NCBI GenBank assembly: GCA_023228295.1
Contig: JALOBP010000032.1
Coordinates: 1 to 29,182 of the forward strand
Direction: 5' to 3'
Length of the DNA stretch: 29,182 nucleotides
Origin: Methanoregula sp.
GTDB taxonomy: Archaea; Halobacteriota; Methanomicrobia; Methanomicrobiales; Methanospirillaceae
Shown here: one piece after another, positions 8,568 to 16,075 of the stretch
Position numbering within the stretch: the first letter of the stretch is position 1
Layout: each line of letters begins with the position of its first letter
Position numbers and translations under genes: made by a program
Notes under the pieces: model-generated
What the model was told of the DNA's origin: nothing
Seen by the model: the letters and a program-made list of their open reading frames with translations, nothing else
Database searches by the model: none

Positions 8568-8653
8568 CACACTATCAGCGAGCGAATGCTCCGGAAAAAA
8601 GTACAGCAGAGGTGATCAATTGGTCCGTGGCCGCCAACCGCAAATCGCGCTGA
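8564..8653 (+). CDS. Small hypothetical ORF (29 residues), possibly the N-terminus of the next gene after a frameshift
   Basis: The ATG at 8564 has a good ribosome-binding site (GGAG, 8552-8555) and overlaps the preceding stop by 4 bases. The product ends INWSVAANRKSR. It stops inside the following frame, whose text near the junction reads QIALSEAKHIAEKRG. One extra base near 8643 would join them smoothly as AANRQIALSEAK. It may therefore be the displaced start of the 8620-9045 gene rather than a separate peptide. Confidence 0.4.
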   Translation: MTHYQRANAPEKSTAEVINWSVAANRKSR

Positions 8654-9045
8654 GCGAAGCAAAACACATCGCGGAAAAGCGTGGTGAGGCCCGGTATTTC
8701 CGGCACGAGCCGGACATGATCTGCAGCTTCGTGATTTACATGATGGGACTCGTGGCGCACGTCCGGATCTGCCGTGTTGAACGCATCCGTTTCACCACGG
8801 ATTGGCTGGAGCGTGAAGCAGCAGAAGATCTCGCAGCGCTCCGGTTCATTGCATCTTCACCGGAAATCTCCCGCGAGCTCTGGGTCTATACGCCAAAAGG
8901 TACGTTCCGGTTCTTCCGGGTCCTGGCCGGTTCCCTTGCAGAACTTGACCGCAGCGGCCAGCTGATGCCGGACCAGCCGCCCCGGCACCGGACGAAAAAT
9001 CCGGTGACCCGGAATCTGCGCCGGGCTCACCGGGATCTGTCGTGA
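8620..9045 (+). CDS. Conserved-looking hypothetical protein (start uncertain)
   Basis: As written this is 141 residues from a TTG at 8620, with GAGGTGAT ending 3 bases before it, a fair ribosome-binding site. Alternatively its true start is the ATG at 8564 and a single-base deletion near 8643 broke the frame. The middle part (HEPDMICSFVIYMMGLVAHVRI, ERIRFTTDWLEREA, LRFIASSPEISRELW) is strongly protein-like, with alternating strands and an acidic helix. This could suit a nuclease-like fold, but no catalytic set is clear. The tail is Arg-rich. No function is claimed. Confidence 0.6.
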   Translation: MVRGRQPQIALSEAKHIAEKRGEARYFRHEPDMICSFVIYMMGLVAHVRICRVERIRFTTDWLEREAAEDLAALRFIASSPEISRELWVYTPKGTFRFFRVLAGSLAELDRSGQLMPDQPPRHRTKNPVTRNLRRAHRDLS

Positions 9046-9548
9046 GAGTCCCGGTATTCCTCCTCCCGACATGCACCCCAGAATCCGTCGATCCACAGAC
9101 GGTATCCGTCGGAGAAAATACCGATCCGGATAGTAAGGTCGGGGAGATCCCATGACCTTTCAAATAAGCCCCCTTTTGGAGATTGGGGCTCATTTCTGGC
9201 GGTTCCTGGAATTGCAAAAAATCCGGTGTACCCAAAATCCGGGGAATTCAGAAAAAACGGTACAATAAGGAGATTTTTCTCTGCGTATCGGGCCCGGATT
9301 GGATTTTCTTCGTCGTGGCACAAAATCCGGGCTAATACACGCAATTGGGAGGCGAAAGTCCTCCTGAGTGCTACTGGAGCACAGGATCGGGAAAAAAGGG
9401 CGGTTTTGGGATCGCCGGTGATCGGGGTGTTCTGGGATCAAGGGGCTCCCTGAGCGGAAGTAGTTGAGCAGATTTGCCGGAAATTTTCCGGTCGGAAATT
9501 TTTCCGGGAAAAAATTTTAAAAAATTTCCCGGGAAAATCCCGCAGGCC
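9046..9548. other. Spacer without a supported gene; contains a cluster of GGAAATTTTCC-type palindromes
   Basis: No frame here looks like a kept gene, although short open stretches exist on both strands, notably plus-strand 8949-9152. At 9480-9540 there are tandem degenerate units of the form GGAAATTTTCC and TTTCCCGGGAAA. One is an imperfect inverted repeat with arms near 9498-9513 and 9522-9538 around AT-rich sequence. This cluster ends about 10 bases before the cdc48 relic begins. Confidence 0.5.
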
Positions 9549-9737
9549 CTCTGCCGGGAAGTCGGCATGCCTACTCTCCGCGAAGGAGCAACGGTCGTGG
9601 CCCGCAAACATTTCGATGCAGGGAAGATGAACGTCCACCCGACCATGAATGATAACCTCCGGCAATACTACGGAAAGATCCATCAGCACTTCAAGGGCGG
9701 GCAGCCAGGGTAGGTCCAGCCGCCGGAAAACCAGTAA
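9549..9737 (+). pseudogene. Relic of a second cdc48 3' end
   Basis: These 189 bases align without gaps to the last 63 codons of cdc48, including the stop (5539-5727). By hand count 46 of 189 bases differ (about 76% identity), and many of the differences are silent. The frame reads LCREVGMPTLREG at the start and has HPTMNDNLRQYYGKI in the middle, identical to the true gene there. A CAG-to-TAG change at 9711-9713 breaks it seven codons before the final TAA. Nothing upstream of 9549 resembles cdc48. The silent-rich divergence suggests a fragment of a once functional homologue rather than a recent copy of the neighbour. Confidence 0.9.
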
Positions 9738-9854
9738 ATTTTTTCGCCGGCTGTTTTTCCCGATAGACCGTTTTTTTTACTATTTTTCGATCCAAATCGC
9801 ATTTGAACAATAAATAGCAAACCATATTAATCACGGGTTCAAACATCCGATCTT

Positions 9855-10388
9855 ATGTTATCGTGTCAGAAATGTGGCTGCAAATACCCGGAATGGCAAA
9901 AATCCTGCCCGGAATGTGGCAATCCCACCGGCAGCGGATCCCCGGAACGCACGGAACCGAAAAAATCCGGCAACAGCAATATGACAAAAGCGTACCTCAT
10001 CGGAGGATTGATCATTGTTTTCGCCATTATTGCCGTAATTGTTTTTATGATGAGCACACCTTCGGCCCCGGTAACGCCATCCGGGACGGTAACGACAGTC
10101 CCGACCGTCAAGGTTGCAGAGGCACGGCCCATGCCCCCCTCTCCACCACCGGCCCTGAGTGCATCCAAAAGCGGCAGCAGGATCACCATATCAGCCATGG
10201 CCGGATCTACACTGTCCGAGGTAGAAAAATTCACGGTGACCCTTAACGGCATAGAGGTCCCAAAAAACCTCGGGACAAGCGCCGGCTCATCAATCACCGT
10301 AGATGCAGCGGCCGGTACCAACACGGTTATTGTCACTGCCCTGTACAAGAACGGTGCAGAGATGGTTGTACTCAATAAAATTCTCTGA
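9855..10388 (+). CDS. Zinc-ribbon single-pass membrane protein
   Basis: This 177-residue protein opens with a zinc ribbon (Cys4, Cys7, Cys18, Cys21). One membrane helix follows at about residues 46-67, then a Pro/Thr/Val-rich linker, then a C-terminal domain of about 75 residues that looks like a small beta-sandwich (SKSGSRITISAMAGSTL, SITVDAAAGTNTVIVTALY). The ribbon should be cytoplasmic and the beta domain outside. This build is common in Methanomicrobiales, but its role is unknown. It is the first gene outside the island on the right. Confidence 0.8.
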   Translation: MLSCQKCGCKYPEWQKSCPECGNPTGSGSPERTEPKKSGNSNMTKAYLIGGLIIVFAIIAVIVFMMSTPSAPVTPSGTVTTVPTVKVAEARPMPPSPPPALSASKSGSRITISAMAGSTLSEVEKFTVTLNGIEVPKNLGTSAGSSITVDAAAGTNTVIVTALYKNGAEMVVLNKIL

Positions 10389-10391
10389 TTT

Positions 10392-10412
10392 CCCCTTTTT
10401 CTCTTTAAGGGG
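10392..10412 (+). terminator. Hairpin/T-rich terminator
   Basis: CCCCTT and AAGGGG form a six-base stem around a T-rich loop, just after the stop of the zinc-ribbon membrane protein gene. Confidence 0.45.
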
Positions 10413-10480
10413 GGGATTCTTCGGAACGCAGAATCCGGATCCGCCGGGTTTCCCGGTAAAATCCCGGCCGCTCTCCCGCA

Positions 10481-11287
10481 TCATCCGGTAACCAGCATGG
10501 AGATGCTAATCAGCACCAGCAGCCCGGCAAACAGTAGCTGCAGGTTCCGGCTCGAACATGCGTGAGCGAACCGAACCCCTATCCGTGAGAGCGGGATGGT
10601 AGTGACCGCAAGTATTGCGAACGTGACGAGATCCACGTACCCGATCGAATACGGTGGCAGCCCGGCAACGCCGATCCCGTTGATAACATACGCCATCATA
10701 GCCCCGGCAGAGGAGAAGATAAGACAGGCCGACGATGTCCCGATTGCACTGAGAATCGGGTAGCCAAGCAGGATGACGAGGACCGGTACCAGGAGGGCCC
10801 CGCCCCCAAGACCTGTCAGCCCGGACAGGATGCCGATAAAAAACCCGATCAAAAGATACTGGCCGGTTGATCCATGGGGTTCGCACACAGGACAGTCGCG
10901 GATATGCCAGATCATCCGGACTGCCATAACGAGAATAAATAAGGCAAAGAACAGCCGGAGTATGAGGCCCGGCAGCTGGGCGGCAAGCGTTCCCCCGAAA
11001 AAACCGCCAAAAATTGCAGCGCAGCCCATCGGAACGGCTGCCTGCCAGTTCACCACCCCCCGCTTATGGTGGGCGAGAGCCCCGCTGATCATCGTGGGTA
11101 TGATCACGGCAAGCGATGTCCCCATGGCAATCCGGGTGGCAAGCGTGCTGTCCATCCCGCCGGCAGTAGAGAGCCAGAACTGGACCGGGGTCATCAGCGC
11201 CCCGCCGCCTACCCCGAACAAACCGGACGTGATACCGGCCACAATCCCGGTGAAGAAGAGGCAGGTATGCTGGATGAGGGGGTCCAT
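10481..11287 (-). CDS. TauE/SafE-family permease (sulfite or organic anion exporter family)
   Basis: This 268-residue protein is almost wholly hydrophobic, with about eight membrane helices in two halves. Each half carries the family's glycine motif: SGLFGVGGGALMTPV near residue 22 and SGLTGLGGGALLVPV near residue 155. A short loop with CPVC lies between the halves. Members move sulfite, sulfoacetate or related anions and are coupled to the proton gradient; the substrate here cannot be told. The gene is divergent from the hydrolase at 11356, and the 68-base spacer holds AT-rich TATA-like sequence (about 11312-11320) that could serve both directions. Confidence 0.85.
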   Translation of the reverse strand: MDPLIQHTCLFFTGIVAGITSGLFGVGGGALMTPVQFWLSTAGGMDSTLATRIAMGTSLAVIIPTMISGALAHHKRGVVNWQAAVPMGCAAIFGGFFGGTLAAQLPGLILRLFFALFILVMAVRMIWHIRDCPVCEPHGSTGQYLLIGFFIGILSGLTGLGGGALLVPVLVILLGYPILSAIGTSSACLIFSSAGAMMAYVINGIGVAGLPPYSIGYVDLVTFAILAVTTIPLSRIGVRFAHACSSRNLQLLFAGLLVLISISMLVTG

Positions 11288-11355
11288 GGCGGCTCCAAAA
11301 ACTTCTGCACAGTTATTATGTCCAGGCCCTGAAATAGACTATTCGGGAAATTACC

Positions 11356-11928
11356 ATGGGAAAAGCTGCACTCCTGATCATCGATATGCAGAACGATTTT
11401 GTTCTTGAAGGCAAACCGGGGAACGTTGCAGGGGCACGGGCCGTGATCCCGAAGATCCTGGCAGTACGGGAGGAATTCCGGCACCGGTCCCTGCCCGTTA
11501 TCCATATCCTCCGTGTACACCGGGCGGACGGTTCAGATGTGGAGATCATCCGGCAGGACCGCTTCCGGCTCCAGCCGTTTGCCGTTGCCGGCACACCGGG
11601 AGCCGCGGTAATCGATGAACTGGCACCCCGCGAAGGCGAGTACGTGCTCACCAAGACCCGGATGAGTGCGTTCATCGGGACCGAACTCGACCTGATGCTC
11701 CGCACGCTTGGTGTCTCAACGCTGTTTATCTGCGGGATCCAGACACCGAACTGTATCCGCACAACGGTCTTCGATGGCATTGCGTACAACTACCCGGTCG
11801 TACTGGTCGATGATGCGACCGGGGCCGCATCGGAGGAAGTGCACCGGGCAAATGTCCGGGATATGCAGAATATCGGGGTCCGGATCATAATGGCGGCAGA
11901 TACCGCACCGGTCCTGGATTCGATCTGA
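11356..11928 (+). CDS. Isochorismatase-family cysteine hydrolase (nicotinamidase-like)
   Basis: This 190-residue protein has the complete catalytic triad: Asp10 in LLIIDMQNDF, Lys100 in LTKTRMSAF and Cys133 in CGIQTPNCIRTT. The family hydrolyses amides or vinyl ethers such as nicotinamide, isochorismate or N-carbamoyl compounds. The metal-binding DxHxxxH of true nicotinamidases is not evident after the first motif, so a general amide hydrolase is the safer call. The start at 11356 has little upstream room and a TATA-like TTATTATG near 11312, giving a short leader. It ends tail to tail with the propeller operon. Confidence 0.85.
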   Translation: MGKAALLIIDMQNDFVLEGKPGNVAGARAVIPKILAVREEFRHRSLPVIHILRVHRADGSDVEIIRQDRFRLQPFAVAGTPGAAVIDELAPREGEYVLTKTRMSAFIGTELDLMLRTLGVSTLFICGIQTPNCIRTTVFDGIAYNYPVVLVDDATGAASEEVHRANVRDMQNIGVRIIMAADTAPVLDSI

Positions 11929-12098
11929 ACCCGCTCACTTTTTTCACGCGGGTTTCCTGGTTGTGAAAGGTGCGGAAAAGAGGCATCCCGGAATTATTTT
12001 CAGAAAAAAAAACGACCAGCCAGCCCGGAAAAATCCCAGGCACGGCATGTCATCGGAGGCACAAACCGCAGTCCCGTAACCAGTCAGCCGCCGTGATT

Positions 12099-14528
12099 TT
12101 ATGATTCCTTTCCACCCCGGTTCCGCTCGTTCCGGTACAGGACGATCGCACCTCCGGCAAGGATTGCCGTGAACAGGATTAACAGCGGCACCAGACGCCC
12201 GGTATGCGGTGTTTCCGATGCAGGCCAGGAGGTGGTCGTCCCGGCAATCACAAACCCGCCATCGCTTGTGATGTGGAGGGCGCGAACGTTCTCCCCGGAC
12301 CACCCGCCATAGGTCCGGTTCCAGAGCTCTGTGCCGGATTGATCCATGCGGATGAGCCAGATATCCTCACCCTTATTACCTGCGAGTGCATATCCGCCGC
12401 CGGGAACCTCGATAACCAGTTCCGATCCTTTTAAGGCAAACGTCCCGACATCGTAGACATGGTGCCAGAGGGGGTTTCCGGACCCGTCGGTTTTCATAAT
12501 CCATAATCCGGAATCCTCGTTGATCGCGTACCCCGCGACAAGATACCCGCCGTCCGTGGTTGCAAGAATAGTCATTGGTTCTACCTGCATATTTTCAGTC
12601 AGCGGCCGGGACCAGACAACGGCTCCCCGGTCATCAAGCCGGAGAAGCGTGGCTGTGGTCGTCGAGGGATTGAGCCCGGCATAGTCAACGCTTACCAGCA
12701 TCGCGACATATCCTCCGTCAGGTACCTGGTATATCCGGGGAATGTTGTCCGCTTCAGGGCCGCCAAATATCTGTTTCCAGACAACAGATCCGTCCGCATC
12801 GGTTTTCACGATAACTCCGTCAGCAGAGGGGCCATCCTGTGACCGGGCACTTCCGGCAATAACATACCCGCCATCAGAAGTCCGCACAACAGATTCCCCT
12901 TCCCCCCTGACCAGATCAGGGAGGTCTTTTTCCCACTGGCGCGACCCGGTCTTATCGGTACGGACCAGCCAGATCTTCGTTGATTCCCAGCCAGACGTAT
13001 CATGTTTTCCCACCAAGATAAAACCGCCGTCCGGCAGCTGCTGCATGGAATGGATCTCTGCAAGACCGTCCGACCCGATGATGACCCGGCTGGTTTCCTG
13101 TCCCTTGTCATCAAAAAATGTCAGCCATGCATCGGAATGGTCTCCGTTGTTCATCGCAGATCCTGCGATAACGTATCCCCCATCAGGAATTTGTCGTACG
13201 GAGAAGGGCTCATGGATCCGGGTGTCGCCGAAGGTTGTGTTCCAGAGCTCGGCACCCTGTGCATCAGTCCTGACAAACCAGCCGCTCGGGGCATATGGCT
13301 GCCTGTACGTTGTCTCCGGTGTGGTGAAGACTTCTGGGGGAGCAAGCCCGAACACCTGCCGCCCGGTCTCAGTACCATCGGCAGCCGCATCAATGGACCA
13401 TGTACCCTGTAATGATCCCGGCCCGGAAAGGAACAGGGTTCCGTCCGGATGCAGGACCAGGTTAAATCCTCCCCAGGATAAGAGCGTTTCCGGATCGATC
13501 CCGGTATACTCCCGTTCCCAGACTCTCGTACCATCGGCGTCCAGTTTTACGAGTTTGATCTTCCAGACCTGTGAGGCCACGGTCTCAACAACAAAAAAAC
13601 CATTGTCGGGAGCCTCGACAATTGCCATCCCCGATTCCAGCCCTGAATCGGAAAATTTCCGGTTCCAGATCTCATTTCCTCCGGCATCGGTCTTCACGAC
13701 CCAGAAATCATCCACATTCAGCCCCGTGGTAAAGGTCGAGCCGGTGAAAACAATACTCCCGTCGCTGGTAATGATAACTGACCGAGCTTCATCGGTTCCC
13801 CGTCCTCCGAATGTCTTTTTCCAGAGAAGATTGCCGGTACTGTCGGTCCTGATAAGGAGAGCATCGTCAAGTTGTCCTGTTCCGGTGTTCGTCACACCGG
13901 CGACAACCAGTCCGCCATCCGGGTATTCCGCAACGGAGTCTGCATTATCGAAAACATCGCCACCAAATGTCCGGTTCCAGAGCTCAGCTCCCTGTGAATC
14001 GATCCTGACCAGCCATGCACCCTGTCCTTTGCCGGTGTATGCATCGGACGCCCCGGCCAGTGCGAATCCCCCGTCGCGCATCTCAGCTACCGCGCTGAAA
14101 GAATCAGTATTTCGCCTGCCGAATGTTTTGTTCCATAGTTCCCTGCCATCAGCATCTGTCCTGATGACCCACGCTCCTGTCCCAAACGACTCGGTCTGTC
14201 CCACAACCAGGAATCCCCCATCGGATACCTGGATAATACGCCACACTTCGTCATTTTTTTCACCGCCAAATATCCGGTTCCAGATGACAGCACCATCCGG
14301 ATCCTCCCTGGTGATTACAATATTCCCGCGGTAACGGAAGGAATCCGGTTGTTTTCCTATCGGGATCTCCCAAGTCCCGGCAAGAACGTATCCCCCATCA
14401 TTCATCTTTACGAGGTCGCGGTATTTTATCCCGGGATCTTCAGCCGCAAGGACAGAACCAGTACAGAGCGAAACCAAGAGGATTGCAGCAAGTACCATAC
14501 CTGACCGGATCTTCAGGATACCCTTCAT
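12099..14528 (-). CDS. Exported 14-repeat beta-propeller protein with C-terminal membrane anchor
   Basis: This 809-residue protein has a signal peptide (about residues 1-28, ending VLAAED). It carries fourteen blade-like repeats of the type DGGYVIAGxT, each followed by a strand such as LVRTDxxGxxLWxxTFGG. Seven repeats precede a Thr/Pro-rich linker near residue 400 (FTTPETTYRQPYAPSG) and seven follow, which suggests two seven-bladed propellers. A C-terminal helix (LVPLLILFTAILAGGAIVLY) with a basic end anchors it. It is probably a surface binding protein; ligand unknown. Its ATG overlaps the stop of the upstream membrane protein as ATGA, and it is the last gene of the envelope operon. Confidence 0.85.
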   Translation of the reverse strand: MKGILKIRSGMVLAAILLVSLCTGSVLAAEDPGIKYRDLVKMNDGGYVLAGTWEIPIGKQPDSFRYRGNIVITREDPDGAVIWNRIFGGEKNDEVWRIIQVSDGGFLVVGQTESFGTGAWVIRTDADGRELWNKTFGRRNTDSFSAVAEMRDGGFALAGASDAYTGKGQGAWLVRIDSQGAELWNRTFGGDVFDNADSVAEYPDGGLVVAGVTNTGTGQLDDALLIRTDSTGNLLWKKTFGGRGTDEARSVIITSDGSIVFTGSTFTTGLNVDDFWVVKTDAGGNEIWNRKFSDSGLESGMAIVEAPDNGFFVVETVASQVWKIKLVKLDADGTRVWEREYTGIDPETLLSWGGFNLVLHPDGTLFLSGPGSLQGTWSIDAAADGTETGRQVFGLAPPEVFTTPETTYRQPYAPSGWFVRTDAQGAELWNTTFGDTRIHEPFSVRQIPDGGYVIAGSAMNNGDHSDAWLTFFDDKGQETSRVIIGSDGLAEIHSMQQLPDGGFILVGKHDTSGWESTKIWLVRTDKTGSRQWEKDLPDLVRGEGESVVRTSDGGYVIAGSARSQDGPSADGVIVKTDADGSVVWKQIFGGPEADNIPRIYQVPDGGYVAMLVSVDYAGLNPSTTTATLLRLDDRGAVVWSRPLTENMQVEPMTILATTDGGYLVAGYAINEDSGLWIMKTDGSGNPLWHHVYDVGTFALKGSELVIEVPGGGYALAGNKGEDIWLIRMDQSGTELWNRTYGGWSGENVRALHITSDGGFVIAGTTTSWPASETPHTGRLVPLLILFTAILAGGAIVLYRNERNRGGKES

Positions 14529-15649
14529 GGAACTTCATCGCTCCCCGGGCTGACAGGGAAATTTTTCTGGTGGGTGACAATATACAGCCCGGCACAGAAG
14601 ATACATCCGGCAAAAACCATCCCGCCCGAGGCAAAGGTCAGGATGCTGACCGGGTCGGCTGTAAGCCGCTCGCCCAGGTCCAGGGTAACAGCAAGAAGCG
14701 AGAGCACGATATCGGCGGCAACTGCTCCCGCAAGAAGGATGACGGCATCCCGGTCATTTCCGCTGACCGGGAAAAAATACAGGAACGGCACCAGCACGGC
14801 CAGGGCCATAATGACCATCGTGAGAATCGTGAGGTCAACAACCGACCCCATGCCGGAGATCCCGGAAAGCACTATACCTGCAAGAGCCAGGACCAGTACC
14901 GCTCCGGTGGCCACAACTATCTGAAGGATCCTGCCGGGAAGTTTCTGCAGGACCAGCCGGAAAAAGACCGCAAGCCCCCCGACTCCCGCAGCCGGCAGGA
15001 GAATGAGCAGGGAAATGACAATACAAATGAGTATCCCCCGTCTGTCTCGATGTGCCGCAACCAGACTGCCGGCATGCTGCAGGAACAGGATCACCCCGAA
15101 TACTGCAGCCGACAATATCATCGCACTGAGAAATATACAGGACTGGAAAACGATCTCAAGCAGGGAGGTCCCGAGGAAATTGCTGATTTCTGTCGGATAG
15201 GGTCCGTGCATCATGCTGATCATAAAATTACGAATATTGATGTAATCAGCTGCAACAACGGACGCAGCAACGATCGCGAACCATGGCCGCGTCAGGGTGA
15301 GGTGTTCACGTACAAGGGGAAAAAGGGTGATCGCTCCCATTGCAACGATGATAATAAAGGGAATCTGGAAAAGCATGCTCAAGGACTGGATTGACCAGAG
15401 AAGTTCGTTGCCCGCAACAGCGTTACGGAAAAAATTATCGATGGGTGTATACCCTGCGATAAAAATGAGCGCAATGGCAACAGGAAGGATCGCCTGCGCC
15501 CGTTTATCCGGGACCTTCCCGATCAGGTAAGACACTACGGATGCACATACTGCGACGCCGAGCAGGAGGGGCAGGAGGAAGATGGTCATGATGATGACTG
15601 CAAATACGATTCCGAATACCATGGATATATCGAACGGGGGAGTTGCCAT
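14525..15649 (-). CDS. Polytopic membrane protein, unknown function
   Basis: This 374-residue protein has about nine or ten hydrophobic helices from residue 8 to the end and a short polar C-terminus (NFPVSPGSDEVP). No transporter motif is recognised. The ATG at 15649 has a ribosome-binding site GGTGAT a few bases upstream, and the stop overlaps the start of the propeller gene, so the two are probably made together. The context points to an envelope complex in which this is the integral membrane part and the propeller and lipoprotein are the outer parts. That role is inferred from gene order only. Confidence 0.75.
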   Translation of the reverse strand: MATPPFDISMVFGIVFAVIIMTIFLLPLLLGVAVCASVVSYLIGKVPDKRAQAILPVAIALIFIAGYTPIDNFFRNAVAGNELLWSIQSLSMLFQIPFIIIVAMGAITLFPLVREHLTLTRPWFAIVAASVVAADYINIRNFMISMMHGPYPTEISNFLGTSLLEIVFQSCIFLSAMILSAAVFGVILFLQHAGSLVAAHRDRRGILICIVISLLILLPAAGVGGLAVFFRLVLQKLPGRILQIVVATGAVLVLALAGIVLSGISGMGSVVDLTILTMVIMALAVLVPFLYFFPVSGNDRDAVILLAGAVAADIVLSLLAVTLDLGERLTADPVSILTFASGGMVFAGCIFCAGLYIVTHQKNFPVSPGSDEVP

Positions 15650-15653
15650 TCTA

Positions 15654-15743
15654 TCACCGGGGAGAGAGATTTTTCAGGAACCGGTTAGCGGAGGATTCGA
15701 TGTCCTGCTGTGCCGGATATCCTTTGAGCATTTTTTTCAACAT
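15654..15743 (-). CDS. Possible 29-residue peptide in the envelope operon
   Basis: A short frame (MLKKMLKGYPAQQD to KNLSPR) fills most of the 120-base gap between two operon genes and stops 4 bases before the next ATG, so the next gene's ribosome-binding site lies in its last codons. That placement is typical of coupled genes. Its own start lacks a strong ribosome-binding site, so the call is tentative. Confidence 0.35.
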   Translation of the reverse strand: MLKKMLKGYPAQQDIESSANRFLKNLSPR

Positions 15744-15769
15744 CTCACGACAGCGGGGAGGGTAAAAAA

Positions 15770-16075
15770 TTACTGGTTCCGGATATATTCCCGGAAGAGC
15801 CAGACGCCGACCACGATAACGACAACATAATAGACGGCTGATACGAGTGGTACGAACTGGTCGGAGATCCAGGTCCGGATCAGTTCCTGTATCACGAAAT
15901 AGAGCTGGAACGCCGCAATCAGGACAAACAGCCCGACGACCATATACACAACCCCGAGCCAGTCAGCGCCCGGTTTCTTCTTCTCGATTTTTTTCTCATT
16001 TGTCATGGGTGCACCTACCGGTGGGATGTAGAACGACTCGTCCTGCCCGCTCTTTGAGGTCTCTTCATCGGTCAT
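15770..16075 (-). CDS. Small two-helix membrane protein
   Basis: This 101-residue protein has a charged, Lys-rich cytoplasmic-looking N-terminus (residues 1-37, with KKIEKKKPGADW). Two membrane helices follow at about residues 40-62 and 74-94, and the C-terminus is short and basic (REYIRNQ). It starts within the stop of the lipoprotein gene (ATGA overlap, 16072-16075). No family is recognised. Position and build suggest an accessory subunit of the envelope complex encoded by this operon. Confidence 0.7.
   Translation of the reverse strand: MTDEETSKSGQDESFYIPPVGAPMTNEKKIEKKKPGADWLGVVYMVVGLFVLIAAFQLYFVIQELIRTWISDQFVPLVSAVYYVVVIVVGVWLFREYIRNQ

Larger units (their letters stand above)
5728..9548. 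other. Probable accessory island between intact cdc48 and a cdc48 3'-end relic
   Basis: This block is bounded on the left by the true cdc48 end and on the right by a diverged 189-base copy of that end. It holds a small membrane protein, a restriction-modification pair, overlapping small ORFs and a palindrome-rich spacer. The central part (about 6400-8350) is markedly AT-rich; for example the 60 bases from 7801 contain only 17 G or C. No integrase or transposase is visible. The boundaries are inferred from the duplicated gene end and the base composition. Confidence 0.55.

Noticed and set aside
9027..9344. 105-codon minus-strand frame in the island spacer
   Set aside because: No ribosome-binding site or TATA box and no recognisable domain. 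It overlaps the end of a better supported plus-strand frame and codon use is poor.
5728..9548. Search for an integrase, transposase or CRISPR array in the island
   Set aside because: No frame shows tyrosine or serine recombinase, DDE or Cas features, and there are no regularly spaced repeats, so no mobile-element gene is claimed.
12742..14334. 530-codon plus-strand frame
   Set aside because: It is opposite the propeller gene, which has a signal peptide, repeats and a membrane anchor. The antisense product is Ser/Pro-rich and repeats only because the real gene repeats.
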